Below, piece after piece: positions 33,332 to 41,929 of a stretch of 64,000 nt of DNA. The DNA is from Saccharopolyspora ipomoeae (GTDB lineage Bacteria; Actinomycetota; Actinomycetes; Mycobacteriales; Pseudonocardiaceae): contig NZ_JASAOF010000016.1 in NCBI RefSeq assembly GCF_029952525.1, forward strand, positions 1 through 64,000. The letters run 5' to 3'. The notes beneath the pieces are model-generated. The model did no database searches. It was not told the origin of the DNA and saw only the letters and a list, made by a program, of their open reading frames with translations. The stretch's first letter is position 1. Every line of letters starts with the position of its first letter. The position numbers were made by a program, and so were the translations under genes.

Positions 33332-34024
33332 ATGCCAGAACGCCCGATTGCCCTGGTCACCGGCGCCTCACGAGGCATCGGGGCCGCGGTCGCGCGTGAG
33401 CTGTCCCACACTCATGACCTGTTGTTGGGCGGCCGCGACACCGACGCCATCCAGACCCTGATCGACGAACTGCCCGGCGCCGCCCGCGAGTGGCCGGTGG
33501 AACTCACCGACCACGCCGCGCTGGCCGACGCCGCGACCGACATCGAGCGAGTCGACGTCCTGGTGCACTGCGCCGGACTCGTCGAGCTCGGCCAGATCGC
33601 CGACGCCACCGGCGATTCGTGGCGGCGCACCTTCGAGGTGAACCTCTTCGCCGTCACCGAGCTCACCCGCCTGCTGCTGCCGCAGCTGCGCGCCGCCCAG
33701 GGCCACGTCGTCCTGGTCAACTCCGGCGCGGGCCTCAGCGCCAAGCCGAACTGGGGCGCCTACGCGGCGAGCAAGTTCGCGCTGCGAGCCTTCGCCGACG
33801 TGCTGCGCGCCGAGGAGGCCACCAACAGCGTGCGCGTGACCTCGGTGTTCCCCGGTCGCACCGCGACCGACATGCAGCGCTCGGTCCGCGAGCAGGAGGG
33901 CGGTGCCTTCGAGGCCGACCGCTACCTGCGTCCCGAGTCGGTGGCGAAGCCGATCATCTCGGCCGTGAACGCCACCGAGGACTCGCACCTCACCGAGATC
34001 ATCGTTCGCCCCGCCGCGGCCTGA
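33332..34024 (+). CDS. Short-chain dehydrogenase/reductase
   Basis: A 230-residue classical SDR. The NAD(P) motif is VTGASRGIGAAVAREL (about 8-23), NAG equivalent HCAGLVELG, catalytic Ser in LVNSGAGLSAKPNW, and the YxxxK motif YAASK. Arg residues after the first strand (GGRD) suggest NADPH. Substrate unknown. TAGCGT lies seven bases before the ATG at 33332, which suggests a leaderless transcript; the longer frame upstream is not needed. Divergent from the ACS transporter gene, so the two may share control. Confidence 0.88.
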   Translation: MPERPIALVTGASRGIGAAVARELSHTHDLLLGGRDTDAIQTLIDELPGAAREWPVELTDHAALADAATDIERVDVLVHCAGLVELGQIADATGDSWRRTFEVNLFAVTELTRLLLPQLRAAQGHVVLVNSGAGLSAKPNWGAYAASKFALRAFADVLRAEEATNSVRVTSVFPGRTATDMQRSVREQEGGAFEADRYLRPESVAKPIISAVNATEDSHLTEIIVRPAAA

Positions 34025-34053
34025 TCCCTGCGGGCGACGCCTGGCGGGGGCAG

Positions 34054-34111
34054 TTCTTCCTCGAATCGTCCCGACGTTTCGGACATCGATCACGGGTGAT
34101 TCGAGGAGGAA
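34054..34111. terminator. Long inverted repeat between convergent genes
   Basis: TTCTTCCTCGAATC (34054-34067) pairs, with one mismatch, with GATTCGAGGAGGAA (34098-34111) across a 30-base loop, between the ends of the SDR and amidohydrolase genes. Confidence 0.55.
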
Positions 34112-34126
34112 CCCTCCCCTGCCGCG

Positions 34127-35458
34127 TCAGCCGCGCACGTGCTGCGCCGCCGTCCGAGCCGCGGCCTGCACGGTGCGGCGGTCGACGCGGGTGGGCTCGC
34201 GGTCGTTGAGGACTTCCTCGCCCGCCACCCAGACGTCCCGCACGCTGCGCGAACCCGCCGCCCACACGACGTTGGACAGCACCTGCTCGTCGGGCGCGTC
34301 CAAACCCGTCGCGAACGCGGGGTTGTCGACGTCGAGGTGCACGATGTCGGCCCAGCGGCCCGGTTCCAGCGCACCGATGTCGTCGCGGTGCAGCGCCTCG
34401 GCCCCGCCGCGGGTGGCGGCCAGCAGCGCGGCCCGCGCGCTCAGCGCCGTCGCGTCGCCGGTGACCGTGCGCGCCAGCAGGCCCGCGAGCTGCACCTCCT
34501 CCCACAGGTCCAGGTCGTCGTTGCTGGACGGGCCGTCGGTGCCCAGGCCGACCGGGATACCGGCGCGCAGCAGCTCGACGAGCCGCGCGGTGCCGGAGGC
34601 GAGCTTGGCGTTGGAACCGGGGCAGTGCGCGACCCCGACGCCGCGACGCGCGAGCAGCTCGATGTCGTCGTCGCCGAGGTGCACGCCGTGCGCTGCGATG
34701 ACACGACCTTCGAGCACGCCCAGCTTGTCCAGCAGCGCCGGCACCGAGCCGTACTCCTCGCGCTGCACCGCGTCCTCGGCGAGCGTCTCGGCGACGTGGG
34801 TGTGCACCAGCGCGCCGCGCTGCTGGGCGGATTCTCCGATGGTCTGCAGGGCTTCCGGCGGCAGCAGGTAGGCCGAGTGCGGGCCGTAGGCGAGCTCGAT
34901 GCGCTCACCCGGCCCGAAGCGCAGGCCGTCGGCGTCGATCCAGCGGTCGATGCCCTCGACCGCGCCGCGCCAGCCGCCCAGCGCCTCCAGCGCGGGGGTG
35001 TCGATCACTGCTGTGGCCAGAACCGCGCGGGAACCGACCGCCAGCGTCGCCTCGACCATCGACTCGGTGATGAAGTACATCTCGGCGCTGGTCGTCACGC
35101 CCGCCCGCAGCATCTCGACGCAGCCCAGCTCCATGCCGGCGCGGACGTCGGAGGGCCGCAGCCGCGCCTCGGCCGGGAAGATCACCTCGTTGAGCCAGCG
35201 CAGCAGCGGCAGGTCCGCGCCCATGCCGCGCAGCAGGGTCATCGGGCTGTGGGCGTGCGCGTTGATCAGGCCGGGCAGCAGGATGCCGCCGCATTCGCGG
35301 ACGGTGACGTCGTTGGAGCGCTCCGGCGCGCCCTGCCGGGGTCCGCAGTAGGTGATGCGGCCGGTGTCGTCGACGTCGACCACCGCGTCCCGGATGACCG
35401 AGCAGGTCGGGTCGCAGGGCAGTGCCATCGGTGCGTGCAGGCGGAGTGCGGTCGGCAT
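34127..35458 (-). CDS. Amidohydrolase, SAH/MTA deaminase-like (ATZ/TRZ family)
   Basis: A 443-residue metal-dependent deaminase. Metal and catalytic residues are visible: LINAHAHSPMTLLRGMGADLPLLRWL (HxH), VHTHVAETLAEDAVQ, VIAAHGVHL, and VGLGTDGPSSNDDLDLWEE. This arrangement is that of S-adenosylhomocysteine/5'-methylthioadenosine or guanine-type deaminases; the exact substrate is not certain. The ATG at 35458 is chosen over one six codons upstream because it begins the usual MPTALRL beta-strand. The gene stands alone. Confidence 0.88.
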   Translation of the reverse strand: MPTALRLHAPMALPCDPTCSVIRDAVVDVDDTGRITYCGPRQGAPERSNDVTVRECGGILLPGLINAHAHSPMTLLRGMGADLPLLRWLNEVIFPAEARLRPSDVRAGMELGCVEMLRAGVTTSAEMYFITESMVEATLAVGSRAVLATAVIDTPALEALGGWRGAVEGIDRWIDADGLRFGPGERIELAYGPHSAYLLPPEALQTIGESAQQRGALVHTHVAETLAEDAVQREEYGSVPALLDKLGVLEGRVIAAHGVHLGDDDIELLARRGVGVAHCPGSNAKLASGTARLVELLRAGIPVGLGTDGPSSNDDLDLWEEVQLAGLLARTVTGDATALSARAALLAATRGGAEALHRDDIGALEPGRWADIVHLDVDNPAFATGLDAPDEQVLSNVVWAAGSRSVRDVWVAGEEVLNDREPTRVDRRTVQAAARTAAQHVRG

Positions 35459-35757
35459 GACCGCATTCTGCCGCACCCCGTTCCGGCCCCGGACGTTCCC
35501 GCGATTGGCCGAAAGACCGAGGTGCGCTGGCCGATCGGCTGATCTGCGGGCCCGGTTTTCCTGGCCCGGCGGCCGATACCGGTTTCCGCCCCGGTGCCCG
35601 ACTCTGGAGTCAGGCCGCGGGAGCGACCCGCCCCCTTAGGGGCAGGTCCCCGATGCGCCGACCGAATGATCAGGGAAAACATCCCCGGCTGGCCGATCCG
35701 CGAGCACCCGCTCAACCGCCACGCTGGGGAGGAGGAACCGAGTCGGGGAGGTTCACC

Positions 35758-36081
35758 ATGTTCGAGACCACGATGACCGCGATCGCCGCCGCCATCGCCA
35801 TGATCGCCCTGCTGCTGATGGCGTTGAGCTCGGTGCTGCCGGATCTGCTGGAGGGCGGTCGGGACCGCAAGCGCCGCGGGATCAGTCCTGGGGCAGGTCC
35901 GTGCCCAGACACCGGCGGCTCATCCGGGCCAGAACGTCGTAGCGGGGCCGAATTCGCTCTTCTGGAGCCGAGGCCTGCGGCGGTGGTTCCTGCACCCGGC
36001 GGACGGTTACCCGCTCCGCCGGCTCTGGTGGATCGTCCGCTCCGCTCCTGGCTCGCCGGGCCGCGTTCCTGCTCACCGTGA
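35758..36081 (+). pseudogene. Small membrane protein ORF, apparently truncated into nos
   Basis: An excellent start (GGGAGG, six bases, ATG at 35758) opens a frame with coding-like codons for about 41 residues: MFETTMTAIAAAIAMIALLL, a membrane helix, then LPDLLEGGRDRKRRG. At about 35880, exactly where the antisense nos gene ends, codon quality drops and the frame just runs on over nos to 36081. I read this as a real small membrane protein gene whose natural end was lost or is hidden. Function unknown. Confidence 0.4.
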
Positions 36082-37090
36082 AGGCGGGCTCGGATCCGCT
36101 GGTGCGCGGGCCCGAGCGCAGCCATTCCAGCCGGTGCAGCGCTTCGCTGTGGTGGTCGGTGATGGTGACGCGGGCGGCGTCGAAGGAGTGCAGCACGGCC
36201 CGGTTGATCTCGACGACGGCGCGGTCCCGCCACAGGCTGCGCTCGGTGGAGGTGTCCATGCCCAACCGCTCGGCGACCTGCCGGGTCAGCCCGTAGGCCT
36301 GGTCGTCGGCCAGGCCGCGGGTGCCGATCTCGGTGCCCACGAACCAGGTGTTGAACGGCGCGGCGGGGTAGCGGATGCCGCCGATGTCGAGGTGCATGTT
36401 GCTGATCAGCGGGACGCTGTGCCAGCGCAGGCCGAGCTCCTCGAACCAGCGGTAGTCGGGGTGCTCCAGCGGCACTTCCTGCACGACGTCGCGGGGCACG
36501 GGGACGAGCTTGACGCCCTCGTGCTCGGTCTCCACGACGAGCGGCAGGTGGTCGAAGCGGCCGCGCGGCGCCGGGGGTTTCCAGCCGAGCCGCTGCGCCT
36601 GCGCGGTGAATCCCTGGTAGCGGGCGTCGCCGAGGACACCGCCGTCGGCCAGGGTGTAGCCGGCGTAGCGGACGACCTGCTCGTTCCAGATCCGCGGGCC
36701 CGCCGACTCGGGGGCGTCGGGGGCGAAGACGGTGATCAGCGGCCGGATCCGGCCGGCGTTGGTGGCCAGCCGCAGGTGTTCGAAGCACTCGCTGGCGATG
36801 GCCGAGGCGTTGCGCAGGCCGCGCAGGTCGCGGACCTCGACCCGGTTCCACGGCAGGCCGCCGGTGCACCAGCCGCTGTCGCGCAGCGCGACGCGGGCTC
36901 CGTGGGTGAGCTCGGCGGTGGTGTGCCGGTAGGTGCCGGTTTCGGCGATGCTGCGCCGCACCTCGGCGAGCCGGTCGCGGAGCGATCCGGCTTCGGGGTG
37001 CGCGGAGTGGAAGGAGCGCAGGAAGTCCTCGGCTGCGGTCACCGTCGGGTTCGTCGGGCTCGGGCTGAGTTCTTCGCGAATGGCCGTCAC
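35882..37090 (-). CDS. nos: Bacterial nitric oxide synthase oxygenase
   Basis: A 402-residue NOS oxygenase domain without reductase. The haem-thiolate cysteine is Cys75 in GWCTGGLPWNRVEVRDLR; NAGRIRPLITVFAP, IWNEQVVRYAGY, LRWHSVPLISNMHLDIGGI, the substrate region YPAAPFNTWFVGTEIGTRGL, and LWRDRAVVEINRAVLHSF then VTITDHHSEALHRLEW complete it. It makes NO from arginine using partner reductases. A C-terminal extension of about 60 residues beyond the NOS fold, Arg/Pro-rich, is unusual. GTG start at 37090. Alone in its operon. Confidence 0.93.
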   Translation of the reverse strand: MTAIREELSPSPTNPTVTAAEDFLRSFHSAHPEAGSLRDRLAEVRRSIAETGTYRHTTAELTHGARVALRDSGWCTGGLPWNRVEVRDLRGLRNASAIASECFEHLRLATNAGRIRPLITVFAPDAPESAGPRIWNEQVVRYAGYTLADGGVLGDARYQGFTAQAQRLGWKPPAPRGRFDHLPLVVETEHEGVKLVPVPRDVVQEVPLEHPDYRWFEELGLRWHSVPLISNMHLDIGGIRYPAAPFNTWFVGTEIGTRGLADDQAYGLTRQVAERLGMDTSTERSLWRDRAVVEINRAVLHSFDAARVTITDHHSEALHRLEWLRSGPRTSGSEPAFTVSRNAARRARSGADDPPEPAERVTVRRVQEPPPQASAPEERIRPRYDVLARMSRRCLGTDLPQD

Positions 37091-37260
37091 GCCGCGAGAA
37101 CCTAACTTCCGGAACCACCGCCTGAGCAGCCCTCAGGCCATCACTTTCCGGTGATCTTGAGCAGCCACGATCAGGTGTTCCGCTGACCCGATGTAACTGA
37201 CATCGACCCGATCACCGCAACCCTTGATCCGCCAAAAGAGTGAACTCCCAGCCCCCTCAA

Positions 37261-37316
37261 GTCGAATACCGCGGTTTTCGCGCGATGAAAACAGCGGTTT
37301 TCGACACGGGGAGGGG
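37261..37316. repeat. Dispersed repeat family 3, copy B
   Basis: GTCGAATACCGCGGTTTTCG, then GCGATGAAAACAGCGGTTTT, CGAC and GGGGAGGGG, ending two bases before the trmB stop codon. The two GCGGTTTTCG units and outer GTCGAA/TTCGAC can pair as a hairpin. Confidence 0.78.
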
Positions 37317-37318
37317 TG

Positions 37319-38032
37319 TCAGGGGCGTTCGTAGATGAGGTCGTGGATCTCTCGGCCCTCGTCGTGGGCGCGGTTCTCGAACTTGGTGATGGGGCGCCAG
37401 TCGGGGCGCGGGGCCCAGCCGCCGGGTTCGTCGGCGTAGCGGTTGCGCAGGCCCGGTTCCGCTTCGCAGACCTCGCGCATCTGCTCGGCGTAGTTCTCCC
37501 AGTCGGTGGCCAGGTGCAGGACACCGCCCGGGCGCAGCCGCGAGGTGATCAGCGCGACGGACTCGGGCTGGACCAGGCGGCGCTTGTGGTGCCGCTTCTT
37601 CGGCCACGGGTCCGGGAAGTAGATCCGCACCTCGTCCAGCGACTCCGGTTCGACGTGGTCGCGCAGCAGCACGATGGCGTCGCCGCGCAGCAGCCGGAGG
37701 TTGGAGACCTCCAGCTTCTCGGCGCGCAGCATCAGCTGGGCCAGACCGGGCTTGTAGACCTCGACCGCCAGGTAGTTGTCGTCCGGCTGCGCGGCGACGA
37801 GCTGCGCCGTCGTCTCGCCCATGCCCGAGCCGATCTCCAGCACCACGGGCGCGGAGCGGCCGAACCAGGACTCCACGTCCAGCGGCCCTTCCGGCAGCTC
37901 GGTGACGTCGGCGCCGAGCTCGGCCCAGTGGCGGTCCCAGGCCCGCTGCTGCCCGACGGTCATCCGCTCGCCCCGCTGGACGTAGCTGACGACGGTACGG
38001 CGGAACGGAACCTGCTGGTCAGAGGAATTCAC
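37319..38032 (-). CDS. trmB: tRNA (guanine-N7-)-methyltransferase
   Basis: A 237-residue SAM enzyme that methylates G46 of tRNAs. Motifs: SYVQRGERMTVGQQRAWD near the N-terminus, VLEIGSGMGETTAQL (SAM motif I), NYLAVEVYKPG, LLRGDAIVLL, and the diagnostic IYFPDPWPKKRHHKRRLVQ, followed by LATDWENYAEQM and KFENRAHDEGREIHDLIY. Length matches the family. Single gene, with repeat elements on both sides. Confidence 0.96.
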   Translation of the reverse strand: MNSSDQQVPFRRTVVSYVQRGERMTVGQQRAWDRHWAELGADVTELPEGPLDVESWFGRSAPVVLEIGSGMGETTAQLVAAQPDDNYLAVEVYKPGLAQLMLRAEKLEVSNLRLLRGDAIVLLRDHVEPESLDEVRIYFPDPWPKKRHHKRRLVQPESVALITSRLRPGGVLHLATDWENYAEQMREVCEAEPGLRNRYADEPGGWAPRPDWRPITKFENRAHDEGREIHDLIYERP

Positions 38033-38145
38033 GAGGACGAATTATCGCAAACCGGCAGCGCGTCCCCGTCACCGCGTGGAGGGTGCGCAGCGCTGACTGA
38101 CGCGAGCCACGAAGTCGCGAGACGTCGACACCCCGCTCGCAGCTC

Positions 38146-38277
38146 GCACCGCCGCGGGTTCTGCGACGTCGTCCGGCGAGTGCGCCGCGGCGCCGTGCAT
38201 CGGCGTGCATCAGGAGTGGCGCACGGGGTCCGGACGGCGCGTCGGTTCCGCTACCCGCACCGCCGAGCAAGACGACC
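38146..38277. repeat. Variable-stem hairpin repeat, family 5 copy A
   Basis: Constant left box GCACCGCCGCGGGTTCT (38146-38162), constant right box CGGTTCCGCTACCCGCACCG (38243-38262) and GAGCAAGACGACC. The part between forms a stem (38161-38176 with 38230-38245) of different sequence from the other copies, and carries an inner arm with GTGCGCC/GGCGCAC. Lies between trmB and the gene at 38292. Confidence 0.75.
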
Positions 38278-38291
38278 GCTGATCTTGAAAG

Positions 38292-38867
38292 TCACCAGGC
38301 CTCGACCTGCGGGAGCAGGGAGAGCAGCTTGCCCGTGCTGGTCGGCACCGGCAGGGACTCGGTCTCGCCGTAGGCGGGGACGGCGTTGAGCCAGCCGTCG
38401 TGGTCGTCGGTGAGGACGATCGTGGTGGGCATCCGGACGTCGCCGCGGTCGGACGGGGCGTACTCCCAGTACCCGGCCTCGCTGGTGCCGACCCAGGGCA
38501 CGAAGACCCAGCCGGGGCGCGACGAGAGGATCGCGTGCACCTCGTCCTCGATCTTGAACGCCTCGGCGCGCGAGGCGATGTCGCCGCGGTCCAGCGCGCG
38601 CAGCCACCAGGGCGCGGGCAGCCGACGCGCAGCGCCGTTGAGCTTGCGGAAGAGCTCCAGGACCTGGCGCTCGGAGGCGGTGTGGATCCAGCTGCGGCGA
38701 AGCGACGCGGGTGTCGCGGCTTCGGTGGCAGGCGGGTGCGCCTCGGTCGCCAGCGACCACTCGAGTCGCGGAACCGGCTCCAGCTGGACGTCGTTGCCGT
38801 CGTGCTTGGCGCGGACACCCCCGCTTCGGGGAAGAACGATCAGAGCACTCTCTTGTGAAGAAAGCAT
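38292..38867 (-). CDS. Hypothetical protein of 191 residues
   Basis: Soluble, no signal peptide. Start MLSSQESALIVLPRSGGVRA with AGGAG eight bases before the ATG at 38867. An unstructured Ala/Pro part (about 35-55) is followed by a domain with LRRSWIHTASERQVLELFRK, WWLRALDRGDIASRAEAFK, GWVFVPWVGTSEAGYWEYAP and IVLTDDHDGWLNAVPAYGE. I do not recognise the family. The gap to the divergent stress-protein gene has a CRP-type site, so the two may be co-controlled. Confidence 0.72.
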   Translation of the reverse strand: MLSSQESALIVLPRSGGVRAKHDGNDVQLEPVPRLEWSLATEAHPPATEAATPASLRRSWIHTASERQVLELFRKLNGAARRLPAPWWLRALDRGDIASRAEAFKIEDEVHAILSSRPGWVFVPWVGTSEAGYWEYAPSDRGDVRMPTTIVLTDDHDGWLNAVPAYGETESLPVPTSTGKLLSLLPQVEAW

Positions 38868-39012
38868 GTGGCCCACTCCTCTGGTGTGGAGAAAGACGCG
38901 AGCCGAACTACTCGCCCACGGCCAGCGCATGCCCCCAAGCGACGCTGGTTGCGGGACACCTCTACTTATGCCTTACCACAGCCAAACCGACGAATGAGAC
39001 AACCGTGTAAAA

Positions 39013-39028
39013 TGTGATCGCAATCACA
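39013..39028. promoter_or_regulatory. CRP/GlxR-type cAMP-receptor binding site
   Basis: TGTGATCGCAATCACA: exact TGTGA-N6-TCACA palindrome, in an AT-rich patch between divergent genes, 72 bases before the universal stress protein gene and 146 bases before the hypothetical gene. Matches the consensus of actinobacterial CRP/GlxR. Confidence 0.7.
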
Positions 39029-39099
39029 CGGGAGACTCGTTCGGTTGACCTAGTCCAGGTCAGGTCGACAAGGGGAGTCGTGGCGGTTGGAGTAGAGGC

Positions 39100-39564
39100 G
39101 TGCCGGATCAGACGTTCCAACGCGTGGAGATCAACGGCGGAGTGGTCGTCGGCGTCGACGCCTCCGCCTCGTCCTTGCGAGCCCTGGCGGTCGCGGCCGA
39201 GGAGGCCGCCCGCCGCAACGCGGTCCTGCACGTGGTCCGCGCCTGGAGCATGCGCACGGCCCCGCGTCCTCCGGACTGCCCGCCGAACGCGGTCCCGAGC
39301 ATGGACGCCTTCCAGCAGGAGGTGGAGCGCGAGACCGAGAAGCTGGTGCAGGACAGGCTCGGCGACACCGGGGTCACCACGGAGATCCACGCGGTCCACT
39401 CGCCGAGCCCGCAAGCTCTCCTGGCCGCCTCCAGAGGAGCGGACCTCCTCGTGGTCGGCCACCGGGGCAGAGGGGGATTCGCAGGCCTCATGCTCGGCTC
39501 AGTAGCAGAACAATGCGTAAGGCACGCAGCCTGCCCGGTACTGGTAGTAAGACCCTCCGTCTAA
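39100..39564 (+). CDS. Universal stress protein (UspA family)
   Basis: A 154-residue single-domain Usp. GGVVVGVDASASSLRALAVA holds the first strand and conserved Asp; the ATP-binding motif is VVGHRGRGGFAGLMLGSVAE, followed by HAACPVLVVRP. Such proteins bind ATP and are induced by stress or stationary phase. GTG at 39100 follows GGAGTAGAGGC. A CRP-type site lies upstream and a classic U-tract terminator downstream. Confidence 0.92.
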   Translation: MPDQTFQRVEINGGVVVGVDASASSLRALAVAAEEAARRNAVLHVVRAWSMRTAPRPPDCPPNAVPSMDAFQQEVERETEKLVQDRLGDTGVTTEIHAVHSPSPQALLAASRGADLLVVGHRGRGGFAGLMLGSVAEQCVRHAACPVLVVRPSV

Positions 39565-39582
39565 CCAGAACAACCGTCAGAC

Positions 39583-39605
39583 AAGCGCCGAAGGCGCTTT
39601 CTCTT
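39583..39605 (+). terminator. Intrinsic terminator of the stress protein gene
   Basis: AAGCGCC, GAA, GGCGCTT, then TCTCTTT: short hairpin with a T-rich tail 19 bases after the stop. The same hairpin with swapped base pairs (AAGCGGC-GAA-GCCGCTT) precedes family 5 copy C, so it may be part of that repeat. Confidence 0.7.
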
Positions 39606-39623
39606 TCCCCACCTCAGACGCTG

Positions 39624-39757
39624 GCACCGCCGCGGGTTCTGAGCGCCTTCGTGGCGAGTACGCCGTGACGCCGTGTATCGGCATACATCAGGAGCGGCGC
39701 ACGGAGTCCACGGAGGCGCTCAGGTTCCGCTACTCGCACCGCCAAGCAAAAAGACCA
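39624..39757. repeat. Variable-stem hairpin repeat, family 5 copy B
   Basis: Left box GCACCGCCGCGGGTTCT (39624-39640) and right box CAGGTTCCGCTACTCGCACC (39721-39740). Stem CTGAGCGCCTTCGTGG (39639-39654) pairs with CCACGGAGGCGCTCAG (39708-39723), one mismatch. The inner arm contains GTATCGGCATACATCAGGAG, close to that of copy A. Confidence 0.8.
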
Positions 39758-39788
39758 CAGAGCGGTTCCATCAAGAAAAGAAAAGCAC

Positions 39789-39826
39789 AGGGCCCGGGCC
39801 ATCCCCCGAATGACAGCCCGGGCCCT
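39789..39826. terminator. Hairpin, probable terminator
   Basis: AGGGCCCGGGC (39789-39799) with GCCCGGGCCCT (39816-39826), perfect 11-bp stem, 16-base loop. Confidence 0.6.
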
Positions 39827-40059
39827 CCCCCGTCCCGACCGCCGGCGCCCCCGAGCGCTGCTGCAGTCGGTCGTCTTTGGTTGTGCTTCAGCGTTCTCGA
39901 GTCACGGTGTGATCGTCCGCTGACTCACCGCGTCCGATGTGACCCGGTGCGATCGGCTTCCGCTCGATCTTGCAGCCGATCCTATCGGTCGGCGTGACCA
40001 GACTCTCGGCCGGGCTCGGTAACGTTGCGCGTTCCCGGGCCCAGCTGGGGATTCCCGGC

Positions 40060-40091
40060 TTTGATCAAGGGCTTTCGGCTCCATGATCAAA
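40060..40091 (-). terminator. Inverted repeat downstream of the ABC operon
   Basis: TTTGATCA (40060-40067) and TGATCAAA (40084-40091) around a GC-rich centre, nine bases after the permease stop codon. Confidence 0.45.
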
Positions 40092-40099
40092 TCCGCTGG

Positions 40100-40825
40100 T
40101 CAGGCATCACGCCGGTGGGTCACGACGAGTCCGATCACCCAGACACCCACCGTGACGGCTCCGAAGTACGCGAGTGACGCCCAGGGGCCGAGGGGCATGT
40201 TCGCGGACAGGGGGCCTTCGCCGCTGAGGAAGTTGTCGGCCATCACGAAGGGCATCCACCGCTGGGCCTCGGTGCCGATCTCGGGGATGAGCGCGACGAG
40301 GTTCTCGACGAGCAGCGACCACAGCAGCAGCACGGTGACGGCGCCCGCGGTCTGGCGCAGGAGCATGCCGACGCCGACTGCGAGGATCGCGGAGAACGCG
40401 AAAACCGGCCCGACACCGGCGACCTGCCGCCACTGGTCGGCGGTGGTGAGCGCGAGGTCGGAGCTGGGCAGCAGCACCTTGGCGACGCCCCAGGAGCCGA
40501 ACGCGCAGATCTCGCCGATGATCAGCGCGAGGACGGCGACGACGGCGGTCTTGGCGAGCAGCACGGCGGTGCGGTTGGGCACGGCCACGAAGGTCGCCCG
40601 GATGGTGCCGAAGCGGTATTCGGTGGTGATCGCCAGCGCGGCGAGCACCAGGGTCACCATGAGTCCGAACTGGTGCCCGAACTGCGTTGTGCTGAGCGCG
40701 ATCCCGTCGGAGTAGGCGGCGATGAGCGCGGTGAACCCGATGGGCAGGGCGAGCGCGAGGACCATGCACCACCAGGGGGCGCGGGTGGAGAAGAGCTTCA
40801 TCCGCTCGACGGCGAGCAGGGTCAT
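40100..40825 (-). CDS. ABC-2 type permease
   Basis: A 241-residue, six-helix membrane protein: MTLLAVERMKLFSTRAPWW, QFGHQFGLMVTLVLAALAIT, TEYRFGTIRATFVAVPNRTA, LLWSLLVENLVALIPEIGTE and the closing FGAVTVGVWVIGLVVTHRRD. The TEYRxGTIRATF motif is typical of permeases paired with bacitracin/lantibiotic-type exporters. The ATG at 40825 overlaps the ATPase stop (ATGA), so the two are translationally coupled. Substrate unknown. Confidence 0.85.
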   Translation of the reverse strand: MTLLAVERMKLFSTRAPWWCMVLALALPIGFTALIAAYSDGIALSTTQFGHQFGLMVTLVLAALAITTEYRFGTIRATFVAVPNRTAVLLAKTAVVAVLALIIGEICAFGSWGVAKVLLPSSDLALTTADQWRQVAGVGPVFAFSAILAVGVGMLLRQTAGAVTVLLLWSLLVENLVALIPEIGTEAQRWMPFVMADNFLSGEGPLSANMPLGPWASLAYFGAVTVGVWVIGLVVTHRRDA

Positions 40826-41766
40826 CGGGCCACCCCCTGGGCGGTCAGCTCGGGCGACTCGCCGAGCGCGGTCTGGTATTCGACGGCGTCGCTGGTCATC
40901 TGCATGAAGGCGTCTTCCAGCGAGCCGCGCTGCGCGGTGAGCTCGTGCAGCACGATGCGGTGCTGCGCGGCGATCTCGCCGACCCGCTCGGTGGTGACGC
41001 CGTCGAGGACGAGCCGGTCGTCGGCGGCGGTGCGGACGGTGATCTGCTCGTCGGCGAGGAGTCGTTGCAGCTGCGGGGCTTCGGGGGTGCGCACGAGCAC
41101 GGAGCTGCTGCCCGCGCTGTCGACGAACTCGGCGGTGCTGCACTGGGCGATGAGCTTGCCGCGGCCGACGACGACGAGTTCTTCTGCGGTGAGCGACATC
41201 TCGCTCAGCAGGTGGCTGGAGACGAAGACGGTCCGGCCTTCGGCGGCGAGGCCCTGCATGAACCGGCGGATCCAGTGGATGCCTTCGGGGTCGAGGCCGT
41301 TGACGGGTTCGTCGAAGAGCAGGACTTCGGGGTCGCCGAGCAGCGCGGTGGCGATGCCGAGGCGCTGCGACATGCCGAGCGAGAACCCGCCGGCCTTGCG
41401 CCGGGCGACGTCGGTGAGCCCGACCTGGTCGAGGACCTCGTCGACGCGCTGCATGCCGATGCCGTTGGAGCGCGCGATCCACCGCAGGTGCGCGCGGGCG
41501 GTGCGGTTGGGGTGCACCCACTTGGCGTCGAGGAGGGCGCCGACGGTGCGCAGCGGGTTCTTGAGCTCCTGGTAGCGCTTGCCGTTGATGCGCACGTCGC
41601 CCGCGGTGGGGTTGTCGAGCCCGAGCACCATGCGCATGGTGGTGGACTTGCCCGCGCCGTTGGGGCCGAGGAATCCGGTGACGTGACCGGGTTTGACGGT
41701 GAAGGACAGGTCGTCCACCGCCACCTTCTGGCCGTAGCGCTTGGTGAGGCCTCTCGCCTCGATCAT
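40822..41766 (-). CDS. ABC exporter ATP-binding protein
   Basis: A 314-residue ATPase: Walker A GPNGAGKSTT, Q-loop GALLDAKWVHPNRTAR, signature FSLGMSQRLGIATALL, Walker B VLLFDEPVNGLDPEGI, switch His in VFVSSHLLSEM. The FSLGMSQRLG form and the GLDPEGIHWIR segment are typical of actinobacterial exporters of the BcrA type. AGGAG lies five bases before the ATG at 41766. The stop overlaps the permease start. Likely self-protection or envelope stress export; substrate unknown. Confidence 0.9.
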   Translation of the reverse strand: MIEARGLTKRYGQKVAVDDLSFTVKPGHVTGFLGPNGAGKSTTMRMVLGLDNPTAGDVRINGKRYQELKNPLRTVGALLDAKWVHPNRTARAHLRWIARSNGIGMQRVDEVLDQVGLTDVARRKAGGFSLGMSQRLGIATALLGDPEVLLFDEPVNGLDPEGIHWIRRFMQGLAAEGRTVFVSSHLLSEMSLTAEELVVVGRGKLIAQCSTAEFVDSAGSSSVLVRTPEAPQLQRLLADEQITVRTAADDRLVLDGVTTERVGEIAAQHRIVLHELTAQRGSLEDAFMQMTSDAVEYQTALGESPELTAQGVAR

Positions 41767-41929
41767 GATCACTCCTGTTGCTGGGACGCGGAGCAGTGCC
41801 GGTAGTAGTGAACCGGCCCCGAGGATGACGCACCTCAGGGTTGTCCCGGATCGCCACCCCGGTCCTTCAACGACGCTCCACAGTGGACTTCGGGTTGACC
41901 GGGAACATCCCGGGTGAGCGGGGGACGTT

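Larger units (their letters stand above)
39565..40099. other. Intergenic region between the stress protein and ABC permease genes
   Basis: 535 bases without a supported gene. It holds the stress-protein terminator (39583-39605), family 5 copy B (39624-39757), another hairpin (39789-39826), and a small inverted repeat at 40060-40091 for the ABC operon. The stretch 39830-40050 shows GAGTCA/TGACTC pairing but nothing I can name. Confidence 0.55.
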
